Assembly: GCA_964627995.1 (NCBI GenBank) | Contig: CAZVLN010000004.1 | Coordinates: 1 to 64,000 of the forward strand | Direction: 5' to 3' | Source: JAWLFI01 sp964627995 | GTDB lineage: Bacteria > Bacteroidota > Bacteroidia > Chitinophagales > Saprospiraceae | Length of the DNA stretch: 64,000 nucleotides | Part shown: positions 35,423 to 44,604 of the stretch, piece by piece | Layout: every line of letters starts with the position of its first letter | Numbering within the stretch: position 1 is the stretch's first letter | Program-made: the position numbers and the translations under genes | The notes under the pieces: model-generated | Databases searched by the model: none | The model's input: the letters and a program-made list of their open reading frames with translations, nothing else | What the model was told of the DNA's origin: nothing

Positions 35423-36097
35423 TTATTCAGCCTCCTTTCCTGCAATGACCAGCGTGATTTCGCCTCGTATTTTTGTCCGGCTTTCGAGTTCCTCCAAGAT
35501 TTCTGCTAAACTGCCACGTAAGAATTCTTCGTGAATTTTACTGATTTCACGAGCTAGACAGGCCGGTCTATTTGGTCCCAAAAACTCGACAAGTTTTTTC
35601 AGGTCTTTGACTGCCTTATAGGGAGACACGTAGAGTACCATAGTTTCTTCCGATTGTTGCAAATAACTAAGGCGTTTATTCTTGCCTTTTTTGGGTGGAA
35701 GGAAGCCCTCAAAATAAAATCGATCGCAGGGTAGGCCTGAAGCGACAAGTGCCGGCAAAAAAGCGGTAGATCCCGGCAATACTGTGAGTGAAATATTTGC
35801 TTCTACACATGCGCGCACCAGCAAAAAACCCGGATCGGAAATTCCCGGCATGCCCGCGTCAGAAATTTGAGCGATATTTTTACCTGCCTGAAGCTCGGCC
35901 ACTAGTCCCTCTAAGCGGTGGTGTTCATTGTGCATGTGAAAAGACGCGAGCGGGGTATCGATTTCATAGTGATTACAGAGCTTTTTGGCCTGTCGCGTAT
36001 CTTCGGCAAGAATTTGATCTACTTCCCGAAGTGTTGATACTGCCCGATGGCTCATATCTTGTAAGTTGCCGATAGGAGTAGGCACTACATATAGCAT
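35423..36097 (-). CDS. rsmI: 16S rRNA (cytidine-1402 2'-O)-methyltransferase
   Basis: A 224-residue tetrapyrrole-methylase-fold enzyme. Diagnostic segments are VVPTPIGNLQDMSHRA, LAEDTRQAKKL, ISDAGMPGISDPG and LPGSTAFLPALVASG (SAM binding). It methylates C1402 in the ribosomal P site. The start overlaps the purS stop by one base (TAATG). It is slightly shorter than the E. coli enzyme because it lacks the small C-terminal domain, as is common in this phylum. Confidence 0.93.
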   Translation of the reverse strand: MLYVVPTPIGNLQDMSHRAVSTLREVDQILAEDTRQAKKLCNHYEIDTPLASFHMHNEHHRLEGLVAELQAGKNIAQISDAGMPGISDPGFLLVRACVEANISLTVLPGSTAFLPALVASGLPCDRFYFEGFLPPKKGKNKRLSYLQQSEETMVLYVSPYKAVKDLKKLVEFLGPNRPACLAREISKIHEEFLRGSLAEILEELESRTKIRGEITLVIAGKEAE

Positions 36098-36357
36098 TAT
36101 GCTCCCTCTTTCGGTTTCACTTCATAGGAATACCCTTCCATGATTACGTTAGCCAGTAACTTTTTACATGCGCGCTCTACGATTTCTTCAGCATTCTCCT
36201 GATTTTCAGCCTCCAGCTCCATTCGCACATGTTTACCGATTCGAAGTTTTTCAACAGCTTCAATCTCGATATTATGCAGATTTTTTAGCACTGCCTTTCC
36301 CTGAGGATCCAAAAGTTCTTCAAGCGGCATGATATCAATATGAGCGATAAATTTCAT
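36097..36357 (-). CDS. purS: Phosphoribosylformylglycinamidine synthase subunit PurS
   Basis: An 86-residue protein with the PurS pattern: an initial beta strand, LLDPQGKAVLKNLHNI, and VEKLRIGKHVRMELEA. PurS bridges small PurL and PurQ in the FGAM synthase complex of purine synthesis. A separate purS implies the three-subunit enzyme rather than the single large PurL. It is translationally coupled to rsmI. Confidence 0.88.
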   Translation of the reverse strand: MKFIAHIDIMPLEELLDPQGKAVLKNLHNIEIEAVEKLRIGKHVRMELEAENQENAEEIVERACKKLLANVIMEGYSYEVKPKEGA

Positions 36358-36442
36358 AGTAGATGATTTTACGGGCCGGCCGCCCTATACATCACAAAGG
36401 TATGGATTTTGTCCGGCTATCCCTTATTTTTTTATTTCTTTT

Positions 36443-36594
36443 GGCCGCATCCCTCAGTCGCTATGCTCCATCGGGTCGGGTCGTCCAGGGGTTCCGTCCT
36501 TCCCTGCCCAAAGTCTTGGTCAGGTCGGACAGCCTCCACCAGACGGCAGAGGCTCCCTTACCACCCCTTGCGGGGCCTACACGCCGGGCCACTG
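36443..36594 (-). repeat. GC-rich dispersed intergenic element, copy C
   Basis: Read on the minus strand it contains GGGTGGTAAGGGAGCCTC, then AGGACGGAACCCCTGGACGACC followed by CGACCCGATGGAGC. The phrase GGACGGAACCCCTG is shared exactly with copy E. It lies upstream of purS in a 726-bp gap without genes. Confidence 0.55.
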
Positions 36595-36736
36595 TTTGAG
36601 GAGCTGAGGGAGGGCAAAGTCAATAACCGAAGAAACGTAACGATCAATAAAACCCAAAACTCCTCCGTAAAATCGGTGATTCAGACTCGTTCAAGAAATA
36701 ACCTATTTACACAAGCCCGGAGGGCTTGAGTGTGAT

Positions 36737-36925
36737 TAGCCCCGAGCTTGCGCTCGGGGTTATGAAGCAAACAGAATTCCACCCCTGAAGGGGTTGAACT
36801 AAAACTCGTTATGATCAAAATGAACGGTTGATTGACATCCCGGTCGATATGATATTGAACCCGTTCAGGGTTCCGAGTATGGTTCCATTGTCCACCCCGT
36901 GCTTTCGCCCGAGGCTAATGGCAGC
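36737..36925. repeat. REP-like imperfect inverted repeat
   Basis: The left arm (36737-36802) reads ATTAGCCCCGAGC ... CACCCCTGAAGGGGTTGAAC and the right arm (36852-36925) reads ATTGAACCCGTTCAGGG ... CCCCGTGCTTTCGCCCGAGGCTAAT; they are reverse complements over most of ~65 nt. Each arm also folds on itself (CCCCGAGC / GCTCGGGG; CCCCT / AGGGG). The layout resembles REP/BIME elements mobilised by RAYT transposases, none of which is in the window. Confidence 0.65.
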
Positions 36926-37083
36926 CATCCCCTACAACCAATCCTGTCCGTTTAAAGGCGCAAATTATTGATATTAGAGAAATAAAAATATGTGTGTAGT
37001 AAAATGAGCGTCACAACGAGCTAATTCTCCGGGTATTTTTAGAATACGATGAATGGTATTCTTGAAATTTAAAAGTTAGTCTT

Positions 37084-37356
37084 ATGAAAAAGCTTATTTT
37101 AATTAGTATTTTACTTAGCAGTTTTCTATTATGTGGAGCAACTTATTATAAGGAAATTTCCAGCCCCACAAAACCTCCTTTCTTTAATCAGACCACAAAA
37201 GATTTCGATCCAAATGATCTATCCATTCCTCATGCAAATGATTTGGGCTATTCCGTACAGGATGTAAGTTATTACATGAGCGACGGTAGTTTTTTTGTGC
37301 GGCGGGGAACAGGAGAGGTGTTTTACATGTACATATACGTTCCAGTTTCTGAATAG
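37084..37356 (+). CDS. Small secreted protein of unknown function
   Basis: A 90-residue protein with a clear signal peptide (MKKLILISILLSSFLLCG). The mature part is ~70 residues with many Tyr, Phe, Ser and Pro and no Cys beyond the signal. No family is recognised. Cys17 in LLCG could be a lipobox, so a lipoprotein is possible. It is a lone gene between a repeat-rich gap and lptC. Gene-like start and composition support it, but homologues would be needed to confirm it. Confidence 0.5.
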   Translation: MKKLILISILLSSFLLCGATYYKEISSPTKPPFFNQTTKDFDPNDLSIPHANDLGYSVQDVSYYMSDGSFFVRRGTGEVFYMYIYVPVSE

Positions 37357-37507
37357 ACGATCGAAAGAATCTTTTCACTCTTAGACTGCCGAAACCCGCG
37401 AAAGCAGGAGAAAAAGGATATTTGTCAGATACTTGGTCTATTATTTGTCTTTATGTTTTCATTCATGAATGGCTGCGGTAAACCCTGTCTGGCACCAAAT
37501 TAGTTTG

Positions 37508-37515
37508 TACTTTTG
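37508..37515 (+). promoter_or_regulatory. -7 box 4 nt before the lptC start
   Basis: TACTTTTG matches TAnnTTTG exactly and ends 4 nt before the ATG at 37520. It argues against the longer frame from 37469 and suggests a leaderless transcript. Confidence 0.55.
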
Positions 37516-37519
37516 TACA

Positions 37520-38056
37520 ATGGATCGATGGATGTTTGTTTTAGTATTATCGCTTATCCTTGTTGCTTGTGAAAATGATCTTCAGGATATTAAGCGACTC
37601 TATGATTATCCCGATCCCAATATTGAGCGCGTGGATTCGCCGCGTATCACCTTTTCGGATTCGGGCTTAGTGCAAGCCTATGTACGAGGGCCTTTACTTC
37701 ATCGTAAAGCTACAGCCGGCGGAAATTTTACAGACAGGTTCATAGAAGGTGTAGAGGTCGAGTTCCTTGGTCCTGATGGCAAGCCCACAAGTTGGCTGTT
37801 TGCTGATTATGGCGAAAACCGAAAGTCAGTAAATGAGGTGTATGTTCGCGACAATGTTTTATTGTACAATGATAAAGGAGATACGCTTCAGTCTGAAGAT
37901 TTGTACTGGGACATTTCCGAGTCTATTTTGTACACCGACAAATTTGCTCGCCTTCGATCTCAGGATAAATTATTCTATGGCTTTGGATTTAAAGCTAAAG
38001 ATGATTTTTCTGAATGGGAAATGAAAGCACTTAAAGGTGTGGCTGATGTGGATTAA
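37520..38056 (+). CDS. lptC: LPS export lipoprotein LptC
   Basis: A 178-residue periplasmic, membrane-anchored component of the Lpt bridge that moves LPS to the outer membrane. It carries a lipoprotein signal ending LILVAC (Cys17) and a beta-jellyroll domain: ERVDSPRITFSDSGLVQAYVRGPLL, FLGPDGKPTSWLFADYGENR, VYVRDNVLLYN and DTLQSEDLYWD. Phylum-typical LptC is lipidated in this way. The start at 37520 gives a proper signal peptide. The CNNM gene follows 32 bp later, a common pairing in Bacteroidota. Confidence 0.85.
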   Translation: MDRWMFVLVLSLILVACENDLQDIKRLYDYPDPNIERVDSPRITFSDSGLVQAYVRGPLLHRKATAGGNFTDRFIEGVEVEFLGPDGKPTSWLFADYGENRKSVNEVYVRDNVLLYNDKGDTLQSEDLYWDISESILYTDKFARLRSQDKLFYGFGFKAKDDFSEWEMKALKGVADVD

Positions 38057-38088
38057 ACACTCTATTTTTAACCAATAATTACGAAAAC

Positions 38089-39339
38089 GTGCTCACTGTT
38101 GCAATCATAACGACCTTATTACTATCCGGATTTTTTTCCGGATCAGAAATCGCATTCATTTCTTCTTCTCGACTGAATATTGAGTTGCGGCGGCGTGACG
38201 GTTCTCGAGCTGGTGGCTTATTGGCTAGCATGTATGATCATCCCAGCCAATTTATCAGCGTAATGCTAGTGGGTAATAATATAGTATTAGTTGCATTTGC
38301 TTATCTCATGAGTTTAGTACTAGATCCGATGCTAGGCCCAAGTATCGAGAATCCCGTTTTGATGGGATTGGTACAAACCACTATCATTACCTCATTGGTT
38401 TTATTATTCGGGGAATTTATTCCTAAGACGATATTTCGGCTTTTTTCCAATGACCTTTTAACGGCTTTTGTTTATCCTTTAACCTTTTTCACATACGCCC
38501 TAGCCATTCCTGCCCGAATTATGCGTGCTATGAGTCAGGTTTTACTTCGCGTGATATTTCGAGGAGAACAAAAAGTGGTAAATACCAATTTTTCACGTTA
38601 TGATTTAGAAGAATTTGTCCAGGATCGAGCTGCGGAAGCCGAAGAAGAAATGGAGACTGAAATGTTTCGCAATGCTCTTCATTTAAAGCAGACTAGAGTC
38701 CGGTCAGTCATGGTCCCGCGTACTGAAATCAAACATATTGACCAAAATGCCTCATTGAAAGAGTTGTCAGCCTTATTTCAGGAAACCAAGCATTCACGAA
38801 TTTTAATTACTGATGACGACATTGACAATATTCTTGGGTACGTCCACCATCAACAATTGATTGGTTCGCGCTCGAAAATGAAAGAAATGATCATGACTAT
38901 TGATTTGGTTCCAGAAGCGATGAGCGTACAGGATTTACTTTTGAAGTTTATCCGTGAAAAAAACAGCATTGCCTATGTTGTTGATGAATTTGGCGGAACT
39001 AGTGGTCTCATTACTTTGGAAGATATTCTGGAAGAAATCTTTGGGGAAATTGAGGATGAGCACGATGAGGATGGCCATATCGGTCACCAGATTGATGAAA
39101 AAACGTATCGATTATCTGGCCGCCTTGAAATTCAATATATCAACGAACTATTCCCCTTAGTAGAATTACCTGAGGGAGACTATACCACACTTTCCGGCTA
39201 CATCGTAATGACGACCGGTCATATCCCGGAGGAAGGGGAGGATGTTGAAATCGGCCGACATAAGTTTACCATAGAATTAGTAGCTGACACGAAAATTGAG
39301 GTCGTACTTGTCGAGTTAATGGAAGGCGACTCGGATTAA
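38089..39339 (+). CDS. CNNM/hemolysin C family protein (DUF21-CBS-CorC)
   Basis: A 416-residue membrane protein. The DUF21/CNNM transmembrane domain (~1-135) begins LLLSGFFSGSEIAFISS. A CBS pair (~205-325) contains VMVPRTEIKHID and VDEFGGTSGLITLEDILEEI. A CorC_HlyC domain (~340-410) closes it. Members are linked to Mg2+/Co2+ efflux or homeostasis; GldE of gliding motility is a relative. The neighbour lptC suggests the general CNNM class rather than GldE. The start is GTG at 38089. Confidence 0.86.
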   Translation: MLTVAIITTLLLSGFFSGSEIAFISSSRLNIELRRRDGSRAGGLLASMYDHPSQFISVMLVGNNIVLVAFAYLMSLVLDPMLGPSIENPVLMGLVQTTIITSLVLLFGEFIPKTIFRLFSNDLLTAFVYPLTFFTYALAIPARIMRAMSQVLLRVIFRGEQKVVNTNFSRYDLEEFVQDRAAEAEEEMETEMFRNALHLKQTRVRSVMVPRTEIKHIDQNASLKELSALFQETKHSRILITDDDIDNILGYVHHQQLIGSRSKMKEMIMTIDLVPEAMSVQDLLLKFIREKNSIAYVVDEFGGTSGLITLEDILEEIFGEIEDEHDEDGHIGHQIDEKTYRLSGRLEIQYINELFPLVELPEGDYTTLSGYIVMTTGHIPEEGEDVEIGRHKFTIELVADTKIEVVLVELMEGDSD

Positions 39340-39361
39340 TAAAACGGAATTCTGCATTTTA

Positions 39362-40480
39362 TTATTCAGGTGCCGAATACTTTATGCGGTACACTGCATG
39401 ATTAAAATCATCGGTAACAAGCAGGCTGCCGTCTATGTAAGGGGTGATATCAACCGGACGTCCGTATTTGTTGTGCCCATTTAACCAACCTTCGGCAAAT
39501 ACAGAATAATTCGTTGCCTGGTCTCCTTCGATGTCTACCATCGTAATGCGGTATCCCACGGGAATAGTTCGATTCCAGGATCCGTGCTCGGCAATCAATA
39601 ATTTTGACTTGTATTCAGCAGGCACCTCGGCTTGATTTAGAAACGAAAGGCCTAAGGGAGCGGAGTGAGCCACCAAATTTTGAGCCGGAGGTGTAAATTC
39701 ATCACAAGATCTAAACTTGCCATATTTCGGATCTGGTAAATCACCTTGATGACAGTAGGGGTATCCATAGTGTTGACCATCTTCGGTAGCCACGTTGAGT
39801 TCACAAGCGGGCAAGTCATCACCCATCCAGTCTCTGTTATTTTCTGTAAACCATAGATAGCCCGTTTCTGGATCCCAATCAAAGCCAACACTATTTCGAA
39901 TACCTTGATGAACCACTTCAAAATCCGTTCCATCCAAGTTTAAGCGTGAGATGGAGGCTAGGCGGTCTTCCTCTGGCAAACAAATATTACAGGGTACTCC
40001 AATAGCTGTGTAAAGTTTATCATCCGGACCGATATTTATATATCTCCACCCGTGATGCGTATACTCTGGAAGCTCTGCATAAATCACTTGGGGCTCTACA
40101 GCTCGTGTAGGATCATCAACTAGGTTGGGAAACTTGTGGATTTGATGGATTTCAGCTACATACAAGTCATTATCATGAATGGCAATCCCATTGGGTTGAT
40201 TCCAGTCTTCAGCCAGTGTAATCTTCACATCAGCGCGAAAGTCACCAGTGGTATCTTTCAAGGCATACAGACTTCCGTGTTTTCTGGTGCTGATAAATAC
40301 CCATCCATTTTCTGCAACGACGATTGATCGCGCTTCTTTGACATCAGTAGCGAAGTAGGAGATTTCAAATCCTTCAGGTAACTGAATGCGTTCCAGAACC
40401 TCCGTATCGCCCTGGGCAAAAAGAAAAGTATTCATAAGGATGAGAACAAATGCCCACCAACTGTGATTGCTATTTATCAT
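39362..40480 (-). CDS. PQQ-dependent sugar dehydrogenase-like (sorbosone dehydrogenase family) beta-propeller
   Basis: A 372-residue secreted protein with a signal peptide (WAFVLILMNTFLFAQG). The fold is a six-bladed propeller of the soluble glucose/sorbosone dehydrogenase type, with motifs PEGFEISYFATDV, WNQPNGIAIHDNDLYVAEI, GIRNSVGFDWDPETGYLWFTENNRDWMGDD and HGSWNRTIPVGYRI. Substrate and cofactor cannot be assigned; many members lack proven PQQ activity. The start is the ATG at 40480, two bases past the icmF stop, so it is probably co-transcribed with icmF although no metabolic link is evident. Confidence 0.82.
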   Translation of the reverse strand: MINSNHSWWAFVLILMNTFLFAQGDTEVLERIQLPEGFEISYFATDVKEARSIVVAENGWVFISTRKHGSLYALKDTTGDFRADVKITLAEDWNQPNGIAIHDNDLYVAEIHQIHKFPNLVDDPTRAVEPQVIYAELPEYTHHGWRYINIGPDDKLYTAIGVPCNICLPEEDRLASISRLNLDGTDFEVVHQGIRNSVGFDWDPETGYLWFTENNRDWMGDDLPACELNVATEDGQHYGYPYCHQGDLPDPKYGKFRSCDEFTPPAQNLVAHSAPLGLSFLNQAEVPAEYKSKLLIAEHGSWNRTIPVGYRITMVDIEGDQATNYSVFAEGWLNGHNKYGRPVDITPYIDGSLLVTDDFNHAVYRIKYSAPE

Positions 40481-40481
40481 A

Positions 40482-43400
40482 TTACATATTTCTTCTGTAC
40501 TGTCCGCCCACCTCATAGAGTGCGTGAGTGATTTGTCCTAAAGAAGCTACTTTAGTCACTTCCATCAGGTCTTCAAAGGTGTTTTTATTTTCAAGTGCTG
40601 ATTGCTGCAAGCGTTCCAGGGCTTTCTTTCCATCAGTCTCATGAGCTTTTTTAAGTAAGTTCAAATTTTTTATTTGACTTTCCTTTTCTTCTTTGGTGGC
40701 TCGAATGACTTCACCGGGTTGAACTGTTGGAGACCCTTCTTTTGAAAGGAACGTATTGACTCCAATAATAGGTAAATCCCCATTATGCTTTAAGGTCTCA
40801 TAATACAAGCTCTCTTCCTGGATTTTACCTCTTTGATACATGGTCTCCATAGCTCCTAAAACGCCACCACGTTCTGTGATTCGATCAAATTCAGTAAGCA
40901 CTGCTTCCTCTACCAAGTCCGTTAACTCTTCGATGATGAATGATCCTTGCAATGGATTTTCATTTTTAGTAAGCCCAAGTTCTTTATTAATGATCATTTG
41001 AATCGCTACAGCTCTGCGCACACTTTCTTCAGTGGGCGTAGTGATTGCTTCATCGTAAGCATTTGTATGTAAAGAGTTACAATTGTCATAAATTGCATAT
41101 AGCGCCTGAAGGGTGGTTCGAATGTCGTTGAAACTTATTTCCTGTGCGTGTAGCGATCGGCCCGATGTTTGAATGTGGTACTTTAGCTTTTGGCTTCGGC
41201 CATTTGCCTGGTACTTTTCACGCATGGCTTTGGCCCAAATTCGACGGGCGACACGACCGATAACGGCATATTCCGCATCTACTCCATTGGAAAAGAAGAA
41301 TGATAAATTGGGAGCAAAGTCATTGATGTCCATCCCCCGGGATAGGTAATACTCCACAAAGGTGAAGCCATTTGCCAGTGTAAAAGCAAGTTGAGTTATG
41401 GGATTAGCTCCCGCTTCAGCAATGTGGTATCCGGAAATGGAAACCGAATAAAAGTTTCTAACTTTTTGATCAATGAAATAGGCCTGCACATCTCCCATGA
41501 GTTTTAAAGAAAACTCGGTAGAGAAGATACAGGTGTTTTGTGCCTGATCTTCCTTGAGAATATCAGCTTGTACAGTACCCCTTACAGAAGAAAGCGCTTT
41601 TGCCTTCAACTCTTTATAGATTTCTGGTTCTAGGATTTGATCTCCAGTGACACCTAGAAGAAGTAATCCCAGTCCTGTATTTGTTTTGGGTAGCTCGCCC
41701 AGGTATTTTGGTCGCTCCAAATCCTTCTCGTCGTACAATTCTACAAGCTTGGCCTCAACTTGGCCTTCCAGATTATTTTCTCGAATATACTTTTCACATT
41801 GTTGATCAATCGCCGCATTCATGAAGAATGCGCAGATTGTTGCTGCGGGACCATTGATGGTCATGGATACCGATGTTTTCGGGTCGCAAAGGTCAAACCC
41901 AGAGTAAAGCTTTTTGGCATCATCTAAACTACAAATGCTAACTCCGGAGTTACCAACTTTACCATAAATATCTGGTCGATGATCTGGATCTTCTCCATAT
42001 AGGGTCACAGAGTCAAAAGCAGTAGATAGTCTTGCCGCTGGCATATCTTCTGATAAATAATGAAATCTTCGATTTGTGCGTTCCGGCCCCCCCTCTCCAG
42101 CAAACATGCGTGTAGGGTCTTCTCCAGATCGCTTAAAAGGATATACGCCTGCTGTATACGGAAATTCGCCTGGCACATTTTCTGTAAGTGACCATCGAAG
42201 AATCTCACCCCAGTCCTTATACTTTGGAAGTATTACTCGCGGTATTTCCGTGTGTGATAGGGTTTTAACCTTTGTGGGTACTCTGATTTCTTTTCCTCTA
42301 ACAGAATACACATACTCATCTCCACTATAATTTTCTACTTTCTGATTCCACTCGTCTAATATAATGCGGCAACGCCCATCCAGGATAATCTTGTAATGCT
42401 CATAGAGATCCTTAAGTCTCTCGTAAACAGGTCCGTTTTCCTCGTTTTCTTCAGCCAAAAGCTCCATACTTTGGTTCAGGCCAAATAATTTACGTGCAAT
42501 GCGCACTTGTTTATCTACCCAATCATCATAGGAGCGATTATTTTCAGATATTTCAGACAAATAGCGCGTCCGCCGCGGTGGAATGATATAGATCTTTTCG
42601 CTCATTTCCTCTGAGGGAGTAAAATTAGATTTTAAGGGGCTATCAGTTTTTTGAGCGACCACCTCCATGATATGCTGGTATAAATTATTGGTGCCCGGAT
42701 CGTTAAATTGAGAAGCTATACTGCCGTATACGGGCAGGTCTTCATCCTTCACATCCCACAATTGTTGATTGCGCTTATATTGCTTTTTTACATCGCGGAG
42801 TGCATCTTTAGCTCCCCGCTTATCGAACTTATTAATGCAGATCACATCGGCAAAGTCCAACATATCAATTTTCTCTAATTGAGTAGCTGCTCCGTATTCT
42901 GGCGTCATTACATAGAGCGAAACATCGGAGTGGTCAATGATTTCAGTATCAGATTGGCCGATACCTGATGTTTCTAAAATGATAAAGTCAAACTGAGCAG
43001 CCTTGAGAATATCAAGCGCAGAGTGCACGTGTTTTGAAAGAGCTAGATTTGATTGACGAGTGGCGAGAGAACGCATAAAAACGCGGTCACTTTTCACACT
43101 ATTCATTCGTATGCGATCGCCGAGTAGCGCTCCTCCCGTTTTTCTCTTAGAAGGATCCACAGATATTACTCCTATGGTTTTATCTTTAAAATCGAGCAGA
43201 AACCTTCGGATAAGCTCATCTACCAGACTTGACTTTCCGGCTCCTCCTGTTCCTGTTATTCCAAGAATGGGCGTTTTTACCTCTTTTGCTTGTTTTTGAA
43301 TACGCGGCAGCCATTCAGCGGATTCTTCCGGATAGTTTTCTACGGCTGTAATCAATCGGGCCAATCGACCCTTCTGATCAGGAGATAACTTCTTTTCTTT

Positions 43401-43862
43401 AACATCTACGTCTTGTCCCAAGGGGAAGTCTGACTTTTCTAGCAAGTCATTTATCATACCTTGTAAACCCATTTCTCGACCATCATCCGGAGAGTAGATA
43501 CGTGTTATCCCATAGTCGTGAAGCTCCTCAATTTCTTCAGGTAGGATTGTTCCACCACCGCCACCAAAAAGTTTGATGTGTTCGGCGCCTCTTTCTTTAA
43601 GCAGGTCATACATATATTTGAAATACTCCGTATGTCCTCCCTGATATGAGGTGATCGCTATGGATTGCGCATCTTCTTGAATGGCTGTATCTACAATTTC
43701 TTGTACTGAGCGATTATGCCCCAGATGTATAACTTCAGCACCTGAACTTTGCATAATTCTACGCATAATGTTAATAGCAGCATCGTGCCCGTCAAATAAG
43801 GAGGCGGCACTTACGATCCGGACCTTATTTTTCGGCTTATATATATTTATAGCTTGGGTCAT
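40482..43862 (-). CDS. icmF: Fused isobutyryl-CoA mutase (IcmF)
   Basis: A 1126-residue adenosylcobalamin enzyme that interconverts isobutyryl-CoA and n-butyryl-CoA (some members act on pivalyl- or isovaleryl-CoA). The N-terminal B12-binding domain has the DxH motif in FDGHDAA (Asp24-His26). A MeaB-like G-protein chaperone domain follows with P-loop GTGGAGKS (204-211) and the base specificity motif NKFDKRG. The mutase barrel (~570-1110) carries PYTAGVYPFKRSGEDP, where methylmalonyl-CoA mutases have TRGVYPTMY, which supports the Icm type. Complete and of standard length. No cobalamin riboswitch is visible in the 59-bp upstream gap. Confidence 0.94.
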   Translation of the reverse strand: MTQAINIYKPKNKVRIVSAASLFDGHDAAINIMRRIMQSSGAEVIHLGHNRSVQEIVDTAIQEDAQSIAITSYQGGHTEYFKYMYDLLKERGAEHIKLFGGGGGTILPEEIEELHDYGITRIYSPDDGREMGLQGMINDLLEKSDFPLGQDVDVKEKKLSPDQKGRLARLITAVENYPEESAEWLPRIQKQAKEVKTPILGITGTGGAGKSSLVDELIRRFLLDFKDKTIGVISVDPSKRKTGGALLGDRIRMNSVKSDRVFMRSLATRQSNLALSKHVHSALDILKAAQFDFIILETSGIGQSDTEIIDHSDVSLYVMTPEYGAATQLEKIDMLDFADVICINKFDKRGAKDALRDVKKQYKRNQQLWDVKDEDLPVYGSIASQFNDPGTNNLYQHIMEVVAQKTDSPLKSNFTPSEEMSEKIYIIPPRRTRYLSEISENNRSYDDWVDKQVRIARKLFGLNQSMELLAEENEENGPVYERLKDLYEHYKIILDGRCRIILDEWNQKVENYSGDEYVYSVRGKEIRVPTKVKTLSHTEIPRVILPKYKDWGEILRWSLTENVPGEFPYTAGVYPFKRSGEDPTRMFAGEGGPERTNRRFHYLSEDMPAARLSTAFDSVTLYGEDPDHRPDIYGKVGNSGVSICSLDDAKKLYSGFDLCDPKTSVSMTINGPAATICAFFMNAAIDQQCEKYIRENNLEGQVEAKLVELYDEKDLERPKYLGELPKTNTGLGLLLLGVTGDQILEPEIYKELKAKALSSVRGTVQADILKEDQAQNTCIFSTEFSLKLMGDVQAYFIDQKVRNFYSVSISGYHIAEAGANPITQLAFTLANGFTFVEYYLSRGMDINDFAPNLSFFFSNGVDAEYAVIGRVARRIWAKAMREKYQANGRSQKLKYHIQTSGRSLHAQEISFNDIRTTLQALYAIYDNCNSLHTNAYDEAITTPTEESVRRAVAIQMIINKELGLTKNENPLQGSFIIEELTDLVEEAVLTEFDRITERGGVLGAMETMYQRGKIQEESLYYETLKHNGDLPIIGVNTFLSKEGSPTVQPGEVIRATKEEKESQIKNLNLLKKAHETDGKKALERLQQSALENKNTFEDLMEVTKVASLGQITHALYEVGGQYRRNM

Positions 43863-43921
43863 AGCGTGTTTATTTTTAGGATTAAATCATACCCATGGTA
43901 CGTGATTGAAATATACGAATT

Positions 43922-44554
43922 TTACCTCTGATGGGCTAGAACAGCAGCTTTGAATTCATTTAAAATCATCGCTGTGGCTCCCCAAACAATATTTTTCTCC
44001 AAATAGAAATGAGGAACATCGGGGAGCACTCGATCTTTTCCAACTGCGATCTCTCGATATTGTAGACTACTTTCATCGATAATTTCTGAAATCTTAGGTG
44101 TAATAATAGCATCTACCTCGGTTTCTTGCAATTGAAATTCAGGAGACTCATCAGCAAAGGATAGAAAAGGGTAAACAAGGAAATTGCTTACGGGAATATA
44201 TAAAGTGCTTAGAGCACCTATTTTTTTTGTTTTTTGTGGTGATATGCCTACTTCTTCGCGTGCTTCGCGAAGTGCGGTATCCCAGTATGTTGCATCTTGA
44301 GACTCTTGTTGGCCGCCGGGAAATGAGATTTGGCCTGCATGTGGATCTGATGGATATCGAGAGGCTCTTTTTATGAAGCACATCCGATGCTGTCCGGCTT
44401 GATCAGGGAAGATATGCAGAAGTACTGCTGCAGTCTTTGCATTTTTTGGTTTTTTCACCCGAGACCTTCCAAAACCAGATAGTTCTGCTTGAGCCGCAGT
44501 TCCCGGCAATTCAAGCTGGGGAAAAGAATCTAAAAAATGACGTAAGTACTCCAA
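43922..44554 (-). CDS. NUDIX hydrolase, CoA pyrophosphatase type
   Basis: A 210-residue Nudix protein. The Nudix box with the UPF0035-type pattern reads FPGGQQESQDATYWDTALREAREEVGI (~78-104), with REAREE metal ligands. The upstream segment AAVLLHIFPDQAGQHRMCFIKR matches NudL-type enzymes that cleave CoA and its derivatives. It is on the same strand as icmF, a CoA-ester enzyme, 59 bp away. Confidence 0.87.
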   Translation of the reverse strand: MEYLRHFLDSFPQLELPGTAAQAELSGFGRSRVKKPKNAKTAAVLLHIFPDQAGQHRMCFIKRASRYPSDPHAGQISFPGGQQESQDATYWDTALREAREEVGISPQKTKKIGALSTLYIPVSNFLVYPFLSFADESPEFQLQETEVDAIITPKISEIIDESSLQYREIAVGKDRVLPDVPHFYLEKNIVWGATAMILNEFKAAVLAHQR

Positions 44555-44604
44555 AACTATCCCTGTTTATTTGTCTAACATCAAAAAATAGGGGAGTGTT
44601 CGCT

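Noticed and set aside
36363..36729. Plus-strand frames of 78 and 106 residues upstream of the REP-like region
   Set aside because: They run through the GC-rich element (copy C); the apparent hydrophobic start is chance.
43863..43921. Cobalamin riboswitch upstream of icmF
   Set aside because: The gap is only 59 bp and no B12-box sequence is seen.
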